This document shows positions 1 through 5,545 of a DNA stretch of 5,545 bases, one piece after another. The first letter of the stretch is position 1. Each line of letters begins with the position of its first letter. The notes beneath the pieces are model-generated. The model had not been told where the DNA came from and made no database searches. It saw only the letters and a program-made list of their open reading frames with translations. Source of the DNA: an uncultured Prevotella sp. (GTDB lineage Bacteria > Bacteroidota > Bacteroidia > Bacteroidales > Bacteroidaceae); the NCBI GenBank assembly GCA_934183135.1, contig CAKPRX010000111.1, positions 1 to 5,545 of the forward strand, read 5' to 3'. The position numbers were made by a program, and so were the translations under genes.

Positions 1-16
1 TTTTCGGCTTTTTCAA

Positions 17-130
17 GGTCGGTTTTCGGGGTCGCAAAGATGGTCATTTTCGTGCTCGCGATGGTCATTACGATTCTAATGACCATCGCGAGCACGAAAA
101 AGGTGGTTTCGGGGTGGCCCGAAAACGACC
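17..130. repeat. Outer imperfect inverted repeat enclosing the 24-bp palindrome
   Basis: GGTCGGTTTTCGGG at 17-30 pairs with CCCGAAAACGACC at 118-130, with a single extra G in the left copy. The two arms lie outside, and roughly symmetric about, the perfect palindrome at 47-100 (16-nt and 17-nt spacers). Together they make a nested palindromic unit of about 114 bp. This suggests a single element with defined ends, but the sequence alone does not show mobility; no target-site duplication was recognised. Confidence 0.5.
47..100. repeat. Perfect 24-bp inverted repeat with 6-nt loop
   Basis: The arm at 47-70 (beginning TTTTCGTGCTCGCGATGG) is exactly the reverse complement of 77-100; the centre is CGATTC at 71-76. 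Pairing breaks at 46/101. There is no U-run after the stem on either strand (the tract is closed within the arms), so it does not look like a standard terminator. No gene overlaps it credibly. It could be a REP-like or miniature mobile element, a binding site for a dimeric protein, or an RNA hairpin near the end of a neighbouring transcript unit. The match is too long and exact to be chance, but its identity is unknown. Confidence 0.85.
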
Positions 131-213
131 CGTTTCGCCACCGCCGCCCCCTCGGCGAGCGTACAGACCAACCACAGAAGACAGAAAAGCCCCCACACGG
201 TGCCGAAAGGCCG

Positions 214-244
214 AAAATGTATATTTATGCAATATCAGAAAAAT
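214..244 (-). promoter_or_regulatory. Possible weak leftward promoter in an AT-rich island
   Basis: On the minus strand TACATTTT (214-221) matches seven of eight positions of the Bacteroidetes -7 box TAnnTTTG. A T-run (TTTT at 240-243, 18-nt spacing) stands where the -33 TTTG would be. The stretch is clearly more AT-rich than its surroundings. It would fire leftward, away from the operon terminator, toward whatever lies beyond the window's left edge. The -33 match is poor and no start codon with a plausible frame follows inside the window, so this is a low-confidence suggestion. Confidence 0.2.
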
Positions 245-360
245 TCTTACGGTACAGACGTCACTGCTCTCACGCTCACTATCGTAACACCCCCCGAAAT
301 CATGACCTGCGCACAGGGGGCACCTTTTACCTTTTCACGTTGTTACCTTAAAAATTTTCG

Positions 361-401
361 CAAGAAAAAGGCACCGCCCCATGGTGACGGAGCGGTGCCT
401 T
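361..401 (-). terminator. Intrinsic (rho-independent) terminator of the SusC/SusD/lipoprotein operon
   Basis: On the minus-strand transcript a perfect 10-bp GC-rich stem (arms at 392-401 and 368-377, AAGGCACCGC paired with GCGGTGCCTT) closes a 14-nt loop and runs into UUUUUCUUG. It begins 23 nt after the stop codon of the last lipoprotein gene. The plus-strand reading has no U-tract, so it works leftward only. Position, stem and U-run together make this a confident end of the operon. Confidence 0.9.
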
Positions 402-424
402 ACTGGTGGTGAAGTGTCTATCTA

Positions 425-2068
425 TCAGTTCTTGAGGAAGTACATAGACTCGCTGTTAGAGCCGTTGTAGTTGGCCTGATAGATATTGTCGTACGTAGCG
501 GTGAACGAGCTGGCCTCGGGCGACGAGCTGGACACGATAGAGATGCCGCAGACATAGTAGGCACCCATCTTCTGGCCCTCGCCGAAGTACTGGTACTTGA
601 GCGACTTGTTGTCAGAGCCGAGCTTGAACCACAGCCAGTCGTACTTGGTGGTCGAGAAGTCCTTGGGCTGGAAGTTGTAGTTGCCCCAGCCGTTGCCGCC
701 AGAGCCCTCGGGCAGGTACATGCAGTACTTGCGGGTGGCATTGCCTGTGGCCTGGCCCTCGCGGCAGTCGAACATGATGCCTATCTTGACGGTCTTCTTC
801 TCGTAGTCGATGGCGATGGTGCCGTCGATGACAGAGTCGAAGTAGAGGCCCTTGATACCGAAGTTGTTGGTATAGGTGTTGCCGTCGGGGGCGGTAAGGG
901 TCTCGCCCTTGAGGGGAGCGCCGAAGGTAACGGGCATCTTGCTGGCAGAGTTGCTGCCTCCCCATGACTTAGAGCCGTTGAACTGCTTAGAGTAGAGTGT
1001 CCACGAGCCGGTAAAGTCGCTCACGCCTATCTGGGTGATGGTGTACTTGCGGCCGTTGTCGAGCTCCATGGTACCCTTGCGTATGCTTCCGGTGGTGTTG
1101 GCCTCGATGCTGATGGTGCCGTCGGTCAGGGACATCCACTTGGGAGCCGACACCACGTTGCCGGTAACGTCGCCGATGGTGGCAGCGTCGTCGGTGTACC
1201 AGAGGTCGTACTCGCGCGAGTTGAAGTCGACTACCGAAGCCACGGTGTTAGTCTGTCCGGGCTGGATGGTGCCGGCCCTGAACACGCCCGAGAACGAGGC
1301 GTTGTCGATGGTGGCAGCCAGCTTGACAGCGCTGTAGCTGGCCTGGGGCCAGATGAGCGCGTAGGCGGTGGCGGTCTTGGTGGCCTCGTCGATGACGGCC
1401 GGGGTGAGTGTCAGGTCGCCCTGGGTGCTCACCACGCCCTCGGTACCGGTTACGGGCTGGCCCATGGCGAGTACCAGCTTGTTATACAGGCCCGAGAGGG
1501 TAATCTTGGTATTGTCAACGGCAGGCACGTCGGCATCGTCGGGGAACTTGACGTCGACCTTGACCACGGCCGTCTTGTAGGCCAAGGTTACCTCGGCGTT
1601 CTCGGCCACGGCGGTGGTGGCGTCGAGTACAGAGTGGGCGCGTATCCAGTCCTCGGTGCCCTGCTGGTCGGCAAAGGCGGTTACCTCTACGGGCTTGCCC
1701 TCGTAGTTGATGCTGTTGGCAGGGTTGTCCCAGGTGAGGAGCATGTTGGCGGCATCGTTGGGCACGGCGATGTTAGCTGCGCCAAAGGTGGCGGTGGCGC
1801 CGTCGGCTTCCTTGCAGCGCAGGGTCTGGGTGCGGCCTGTCTGGGTGCCGTCGGCCTTGGCAAAGGCCACGTGCAGAAGGTCGCTCATGGTGAAGGCCTT
1901 GACCATGCCATAGCCATTGGTGGCCGGCAGAGTGGCCTTGACGGTGAGTGTCTTGTGCGACACGTTGGGCTCCGAAAATTCGTTCACGTCCTCGGCCGAG
2001 TCGCTACAGGCCGTAAAGGCCAGCAGCGCCAGGAGCATGGAGGCGTATGTCAATATTCTTTTTTTCAT
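425..2068 (-). CDS. Accessory surface lipoprotein with fimbrillin-like region and BACON-like domain (SusE/SusF position)
   Basis: This 547-residue protein starts with a lipoprotein signal (KKR, hydrophobic core, FTAC with Cys21). SDSAED after the Cys is acidic, as in Bacteroidetes surface-export signals. Residues about 37-282 look like the beta-rich fimbrillin-like domains of Bacteroidales lipoproteins (KTLTVKATLPA near 39-49, ATFGAANI near 93-100, LIWPQ at 238-242, then IQPGQTNTV and VVDF at 268-282). Residues about 306-348 resemble a BACON domain: APKWMSL, then IEANTTGSIRKGTMEL and YTITQIG, the usual layout of an Asn-Thr/Gly turn, a basic-Gly-Thr strand and a final TxTQxG. Residues 349-547 form an unrecognised beta-rich, aromatic-rich domain with clustered W478, W480 and F481. 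BACON domains occur in Bacteroidetes surface proteins and have been proposed to bind carbohydrate or mucin. Position after SusC/SusD suggests a surface ligand-binding protein, but no substrate can be named and no catalytic motif is visible. It is the last gene before the terminator. The ATG at 2068 is supported by the signal peptide and an A-rich leader. Confidence 0.85.
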   Translation of the reverse strand: MKKRILTYASMLLALLAFTACSDSAEDVNEFSEPNVSHKTLTVKATLPATNGYGMVKAFTMSDLLHVAFAKADGTQTGRTQTLRCKEADGATATFGAANIAVPNDAANMLLTWDNPANSINYEGKPVEVTAFADQQGTEDWIRAHSVLDATTAVAENAEVTLAYKTAVVKVDVKFPDDADVPAVDNTKITLSGLYNKLVLAMGQPVTGTEGVVSTQGDLTLTPAVIDEATKTATAYALIWPQASYSAVKLAATIDNASFSGVFRAGTIQPGQTNTVASVVDFNSREYDLWYTDDAATIGDVTGNVVSAPKWMSLTDGTISIEANTTGSIRKGTMELDNGRKYTITQIGVSDFTGSWTLYSKQFNGSKSWGGSNSASKMPVTFGAPLKGETLTAPDGNTYTNNFGIKGLYFDSVIDGTIAIDYEKKTVKIGIMFDCREGQATGNATRKYCMYLPEGSGGNGWGNYNFQPKDFSTTKYDWLWFKLGSDNKSLKYQYFGEGQKMGAYYVCGISIVSSSSPEASSFTATYDNIYQANYNGSNSESMYFLKN

Positions 2069-2106
2069 GTTTTGTTCTGTTTTGGGTTATCATTAGGTTT
2101 ATGGCG
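2069..2106 (-). promoter_or_regulatory. A-rich translation leader of the BACON lipoprotein gene
   Basis: The 38 nt upstream of the ATG at 2068, read on the minus strand, are rich in A with little G and end in AACAGAACAAAAC. There is no good match to a Shine-Dalgarno site. Unstructured A-rich leaders are the known Bacteroidetes style of translation start. The leader contrasts with the very GC-rich hairpins just upstream, so the start site should remain single-stranded. No TTTG / TAnnTTTG promoter pair is seen on this strand in the gap, which favours co-transcription with the SusD-like gene. Confidence 0.4.
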
Positions 2107-2155
2107 GGTGGGCCGGACGGCCGCGGGGCGGGCCGGCCCACCGCGCTGACAGCGC
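2107..2155 (-). promoter_or_regulatory. Two tandem GC-rich hairpins in the gap after the SusD-like gene
   Basis: The SusD-like stop codon is followed within 3 nt by a small palindrome (2143-2155, GCGCTG and CAGCGC around one central base). Directly after it comes a perfect 10-bp stem with arms GGTGGGCCGG (2133-2142) and CCGGCCCACC (2107-2116) around a 16-nt GC-rich loop. No U-tract follows; the next bases are CGCCATAAACC, so this is not a standard terminator. Such structures between cistrons can protect the upstream message from 3' decay, mark a processing site or cause partial termination. Which applies here is inference; the inverted repeats themselves are seen directly. Confidence 0.55.
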
Positions 2156-2158
2156 TGC

Positions 2159-3835
2159 TTAGTCGAGCGAGCGCCAGTAAGGATTGCCGATACGCTCCTT
2201 CTGGGGTATCTCCCAGGTGAACTGGGGTATCTGGGTGTTGCTCCAGTGGTTGGCACCACGGCGGAACTGTGCGCCCCAGCGCTTCTGGTTGTAGAAGGCC
2301 CAGTCGCCCTCGCCCCACATCTCGATACGCCACTGCAGCTTGACCATGTCCATGACGCTCATGCCGGCCATGGTGTTGTCGCAGGTCATCGTGGGACGGC
2401 CCTCGATGGTGCGGGCCTCGAGCAGCTTGTTGAGCGTCTCCTTGGCCTTGGCCTCCTGGCCGCTCTGGGCATAAGCCTCGGCCAGCATGAGCCATACGGC
2501 AGAGCTGCGCAGGTAGATATTGTCGGACACGGTGTACTGGTTGTTGTGGTTCTGGTTGTTGTAACCGATGGCCGACGAGGCGGCCCACTTCAGGCTGGTG
2601 TACTTAGGCATGGTGTAGTGGTACCAGGTAGAGTCGTTGTTCTCGTACGAGTAGATGGGATAGTTCTCGAAGTCCTGGGCCAGGATGCAGGCCTTGCGGC
2701 AGTCGTTGTCCGACAGGGCGTTGTAGATGCTGGCATCTACCTGATAATAGCCCGAGGGACCGCGCTTGAGGGCGTTGAAACCGCCGTTGGTCCAGAAGAT
2801 GTTGCTGCTACCGCGGGCTCCGCCGAAGATGCCCTCGGGGTTTTTCTCCCAGTTGTAGAAGGCGTTCTCCTCAGCATTGAACTCCTTGCCACACCATCCG
2901 TTGTCGTTGCGGGCTGCCACAGAGGCCAGCTTGGACTGATCCATGCCGTAGTCGGCAGCCTTGATGAAGTTGGGATAGTACTGGAGCAGCTCGGTGGCGC
3001 CGTCGATAACGGTGGCCCAGTCCTTACGGTCCAGGGCAGCGCGGCAGCGGTAGTACTGAGCCAGGCCACAGCTGATGGCATATATCTGGTCAGAGGTATG
3101 GCCCGAGTAGTAGCCCTTGGTGCCTATGTTAGAGGCGTGGAACGACTCGACAGCCTTGTCGAAGAAGAACTTGACAGAGTCCCACGACTCCTTGACCGAC
3201 TTGGGCTCAACCGGAGAGTTGTAGGCATATCTCCAGTAGAAGGGCATGCCCTGCTTAGTCTCGCTGCTAACGTCCTGCAGGTCGGTATAGCGCTCCAGGA
3301 GCATCATGTAGGCTATGCCCTTCATGGTGAGGGCCTGTGCCTGGTAACCCTTCATCAGTGGGTCGTCGAGCACATTGCAGTCCTCGAGGTACTGCATGGC
3401 CTTGAGGGCGGCGCCGAGCTTCTTGACCGGGCCCAGGTAGTAACCGTAGTTCTGGATGTTGTCGTCGGTCTCCCAGTAGGTAAGGTTGGCACTGTTCTGG
3501 TACCACTGGTTGTAGGTACCCATGTTGGCCGAGGAGCCTTCTACGACATCGCCCGACTGCATAAAACGGCGCAGCTCGAAGTTGGACTCTATGGCATAGG
3601 AGTTAGAGTAGCCGCCGTTGAGGTCGGCACTGTTGATATTGATATAGCCGGGGAGCACGGTGATAAGGCCCGAGATAATCTTCATCTTCTTCTCGGCATC
3701 CTTGCCCTGAAGGATCTTGTCTATATCCTTCTGGTCGAAGTAGTTGGGGTTGTTAATGTCCAACCGGCTGCTGCAGGCCGACACCCCCGCCACAAGCAGG
3801 ACGGCCGCTATAATGCTCTTATATATACGTTTCAT
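2159..3835 (-). CDS. SusD/RagB-like nutrient-binding surface lipoprotein
   Basis: This is a complete 558-residue SusD-like protein, a normal length for the family. The N-terminus has basic residues, a hydrophobic stretch and a lipobox VSAC with the lipidated Cys at 21, so it should be an outer-membrane lipoprotein. Helical TPR-like segments lie at about 135-190 (with MKGIAYMMLLERYTDLQ at 171-187), 213-233 and 440-475 (LRSSAVWLMLAEAYAQSG). The C-terminal family signature is present: R503, E505, E509-G510 and KRWG at 518-521, then IPQKE at 543-547 and NP at 551-552. Many Trp and Tyr residues and an Asn/Gln-rich patch (424-433) could contribute to ligand contact, but this is inference. Known role: SusD binds ligand outside the cell and forms a hinged lid on its SusC partner, which here is the gene immediately upstream. 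The ATG at 3835 is chosen because it directly precedes the signal peptide. Its leader is A/T-rich without a strong Shine-Dalgarno site, as is usual in Bacteroidetes. The ligand is unknown. Confidence 0.95.
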   Translation of the reverse strand: MKRIYKSIIAAVLLVAGVSACSSRLDINNPNYFDQKDIDKILQGKDAEKKMKIISGLITVLPGYININSADLNGGYSNSYAIESNFELRRFMQSGDVVEGSSANMGTYNQWYQNSANLTYWETDDNIQNYGYYLGPVKKLGAALKAMQYLEDCNVLDDPLMKGYQAQALTMKGIAYMMLLERYTDLQDVSSETKQGMPFYWRYAYNSPVEPKSVKESWDSVKFFFDKAVESFHASNIGTKGYYSGHTSDQIYAISCGLAQYYRCRAALDRKDWATVIDGATELLQYYPNFIKAADYGMDQSKLASVAARNDNGWCGKEFNAEENAFYNWEKNPEGIFGGARGSSNIFWTNGGFNALKRGPSGYYQVDASIYNALSDNDCRKACILAQDFENYPIYSYENNDSTWYHYTMPKYTSLKWAASSAIGYNNQNHNNQYTVSDNIYLRSSAVWLMLAEAYAQSGQEAKAKETLNKLLEARTIEGRPTMTCDNTMAGMSVMDMVKLQWRIEMWGEGDWAFYNQKRWGAQFRRGANHWSNTQIPQFTWEIPQKERIGNPYWRSLD

Positions 3836-3859
3836 ATCTGTTAATCGTTAGGAATGGTT

Positions 3860-5545
3860 TTAGAACTCAAGATTTAAGCCCAGGGTGATGGTCTGCATCT
3901 GCGGATAGATGTAGGTATCGACCTCCTTGCCGCCGATGGCCGACATAGAGGGGTCTACACCCTTCTGGGCAGAGAAGAGGAGCACGTTGTCGGCAGAGAC
4001 AAAGGCGCGGAGCTTGCTGACACCTATCTTGCGGAGCAACTTCTTGGGCACGGTGTAGCCGAGGGTGATGTTCTTGATGCGGAAGTAAGACGCGCTGAAC
4101 AGGGCCATGTCGGTATAGCAGTGGCTGCCGGGCAGATAGACTCCGTCGAGATAGTAGTTGCCGCCAGAGCTGTTGAACCACTGCATGGGGTACTTGGCTC
4201 CGGTGTTGTTGACATTCCAGGTATTGCCTACGACGTCCTTGGACACAGGGATGCCGCTGCCGCCCATAGTAGAGGTGCGGAAGAGGTGCTGGGCATACTC
4301 CATAGAGAAGAACTTGCCACCGAGCTGGTAAGCAGCTACGATACCCAGGTCAAAGTCCTTGTAGCGCAGGGTAGTGTTGAAACCGCCCATGAAGTCGGGA
4401 GTGGCGCTGCCCACCTCGTACTCAGAGGCGTCGGTAGCCACAGTGGTCTTGACATTGTCGCCCTGCTGGTACTCGGCGTAGCGGCCGCCGTGGGCATAGC
4501 TGCCGTTGGCATCGGGATGTACGTCGGCATAGGTAACGCGGTGCCAGTACATGGGCAGACCTGAGTTCTGGTCTACGCCGGCATACTTGTACATATAGAG
4601 GTTGAAGAGGTCCTTGCCCTCGCCACGCAGGTAGAAGTCGCCACGGCCGGCGTGGCTGGCGGTACCAGCCTGGGCCATGTCCTCGGTCTGGACAACCCAC
4701 GTACCCTTAGGCACATCCATGGTGTTGTCCCAGTAAGGAATCTGGTCGGCAGGAACCTTGACGAGGGTGGTACGGTAGTGAGAGCCGTTGACACCTACGC
4801 TCCAGGTCCAGTCCTTGGTACGGATGATGTCGGCGTCGAGCTCAATCTCGAAACCGGTGTTGCGTATCTTGGCAGAGTTCTTCTGCAGGGTGGTATAGCC
4901 CATGTTGGCCAGGGGCGACACCATCTGGTTGTACAGGGCGTTAGAGGTAAGGTTGTTGTAGTAGTCGATGGCACCGGTGATACGGCTGTTGAGCACCGAG
5001 AAGTCGAGACCCAGGTCGAACTGGTGGATAACCTCCCAGGTAAGGTCGTCGCGTACCAGGTTGCCGCCCGTGATGGTGGTCACCTTAGGCACGCCAGTAC
5101 CGGTGGCACCCTCCTGCCAGGCCGAAACGCCATAGGAGTAGGTACGGTTGAGGTAGTAGCTGGTAAGACCGTTAGAGTTACCGGTAACACCGTAGCTGGC
5201 ACGCAGCTTGGCGTTGTCGAGCCACTTGCAGGCGTCCTTGACAAACTTCTCCTCAGAGAAGCGCCAGCCGCCGCCGACAGACCAGAAGGTACCCCAGCGG
5301 TTGTTCTTGGTAAACTTAGAAGAGGCGTCGCGGCGGTAAGAGGCCGAGGCGTAGTAGCGCTCTGCGTAGTTGTAGTTGACACGGCCCAGGTACGACTCGG
5401 TGCGGTACTTGTTGAGGGCCCAGCTCGGTGTGGCGGTGTTCTCGCCACCGTAGTTGGTGTAGTGGCCCACGAAGTTGCCGGGGATGATGTAACCGGGCAG
5501 CAGCTCGTACGAAGAACCGAAGTTGACATCCTTGCGGTTCAGGTC
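3860..5545 (-). CDS. SusC-like TonB-dependent outer-membrane transporter (RagA family), 3' part only
   Basis: This is the C-terminal 561 residues of a SusC-like transporter. The frame stays open to the right edge, so the start, signal peptide, carboxypeptidase-like N-terminal domain, TonB box and plug lie outside the window; family members are usually about 1000 residues, so roughly half is missing. Seen here, numbering from the edge: alternating aromatic beta-barrel strands, RASYGVTGN at 115-123, LTWE at 168-171 followed by GLDF at 179-182, IRNTGFEIE at 227-235, TPDFMGGFN near 382-390, SYFRIKNITLGYTVP at 486-500, SADNVLLFS near 517-525, GVDPSMS near 529-535, and a final Phe, the usual end of a BAM-inserted barrel. 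All are typical of the SusC/RagA family. Known role: with a SusD lid it imports oligosaccharides or other large nutrients across the outer membrane using TonB energy. The substrate cannot be read from the barrel. It lies 24 nt upstream of the SusD-like gene, in the usual order. An apparent GTG start at 5470 is internal, since the frame continues upstream in good SusC-like sequence. Confidence 0.95.
   Translation of the reverse strand, partial: DLNRKDVNFGSSYELLPGYIIPGNFVGHYTNYGGENTATPSWALNKYRTESYLGRVNYNYAERYYASASYRRDASSKFTKNNRWGTFWSVGGGWRFSEEKFVKDACKWLDNAKLRASYGVTGNSNGLTSYYLNRTYSYGVSAWQEGATGTGVPKVTTITGGNLVRDDLTWEVIHQFDLGLDFSVLNSRITGAIDYYNNLTSNALYNQMVSPLANMGYTTLQKNSAKIRNTGFEIELDADIIRTKDWTWSVGVNGSHYRTTLVKVPADQIPYWDNTMDVPKGTWVVQTEDMAQAGTASHAGRGDFYLRGEGKDLFNLYMYKYAGVDQNSGLPMYWHRVTYADVHPDANGSYAHGGRYAEYQQGDNVKTTVATDASEYEVGSATPDFMGGFNTTLRYKDFDLGIVAAYQLGGKFFSMEYAQHLFRTSTMGGSGIPVSKDVVGNTWNVNNTGAKYPMQWFNSSGGNYYLDGVYLPGSHCYTDMALFSASYFRIKNITLGYTVPKKLLRKIGVSKLRAFVSADNVLLFSAQKGVDPSMSAIGGKEVDTYIYPQMQTITLGLNLEF

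Larger units (their letters stand above)
1..424. other. Intergenic region without a credible gene
   Basis: Open frames here (for example 40-351 and 200-412 on the plus strand) run through the long palindrome or the terminator, have no recognisable protein features and no convincing start signal. Besides the palindromic unit at 17-130, the AT-rich island near 214-245 and the terminator at 361-401, I see only a weak C-run/G-run pairing (CCCCCC near 291-296 with GGGGG near 315-319), probably of no consequence. No tRNA, rRNA or CRISPR repeats are visible. Confidence 0.7.

Noticed and set aside
47..100. Palindrome as an intrinsic terminator
   Set aside because: No U-tract follows the stem on either strand: the plus strand continues AAGG after the arm and the minus strand continues TGACC.
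17..130. Nested inverted repeats as an invertible (phase-variable) promoter
   Set aside because: The inner repeat encloses only 6 nt, and the outer arms enclose no recognisable promoter or recombinase gene. The spacing does not fit known Bacteroides invertons.
40..351. Possible small plus-strand gene of 103 codons with a hydrophobic start
   Set aside because: The hydrophobic N-terminus is simply the translation of the palindrome arms; the rest is low-quality Arg/His/Pro-rich sequence with no ribosome-binding context.
2071..2100. Plus-strand TTTTG and TATCATTAG as a Bacteroidetes promoter
   Set aside because: The spacing is about 13 nt, well short of the usual 19, and it points into antisense sequence with no gene downstream on that strand.
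1634..2149. Plus-strand open frame antisense to the 5' part of the accessory lipoprotein gene
   Set aside because: Gly/Val-rich shadow translation that runs through the intergenic hairpins. The opposite strand has a convincing lipoprotein start.
2246..3844. Long plus-strand open frame (532 codons) antisense to almost all of the SusD-like gene
   Set aside because: Its translation is low-complexity and rich in Val, Gly, Leu and Ala with no recognisable motifs, as expected for the mirror of a GC-rich coding frame. The minus-strand frame carries a full SusD signature and signal peptide.

Overview
The window comes from a member of the Bacteroidetes, most likely a gut-type Bacteroidales with a fairly GC-rich genome. 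The basis is a SusC-like TonB-dependent transporter followed directly by a SusD-like lipoprotein, lipoproteins with Bacteroidetes-type signal peptides (AC and acidic residues after the lipobox), a BACON-like domain, and A-rich untranslated leaders in place of strong Shine-Dalgarno sites. Genus cannot be assigned from sequence reading alone; the GC- and CTG-rich codon use is only a loose hint.

All three genes lie on the minus strand and read from right to left as one apparent operon. The transcript enters at the right edge inside a SusC-like outer-membrane transporter (stop at 3860; 5' part outside the window). After 24 nt comes a complete SusD-like surface lipoprotein (2159-3835). After a 90-nt gap holding two tandem GC-rich hairpins comes a 547-residue lipoprotein (425-2068) with a fimbrillin-like N-terminal part, a BACON-like middle domain and an unrecognised aromatic-rich C-terminal domain. 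A clear intrinsic terminator at 361-401 ends the unit 23 nt after the last stop codon.

The probable joint role is uptake of a large nutrient, usually a glycan, at the cell surface. The SusD-like protein would act as the hinged lid on the SusC-like channel, TonB would power import, and the third lipoprotein would sit in the SusE/SusF position as an accessory surface-binding protein. No glycoside hydrolase, polysaccharide lyase, peptidase, sensor or anti-sigma gene is present, so the ligand cannot be inferred. These would have to be upstream (right of the window) or elsewhere.

The left 424 bases hold no credible gene. They contain a perfect 24-bp inverted repeat with a 6-nt loop (47-100) nested inside a weaker outer inverted repeat (17-130), a small AT-rich island that weakly resembles a leftward Bacteroidetes promoter, and the operon terminator. 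The nested palindrome is the least explained part of the window. I see no strong evidence for a wholly new system; the coding part is an ordinary SusC/SusD locus with an accessory lipoprotein of uncertain family.
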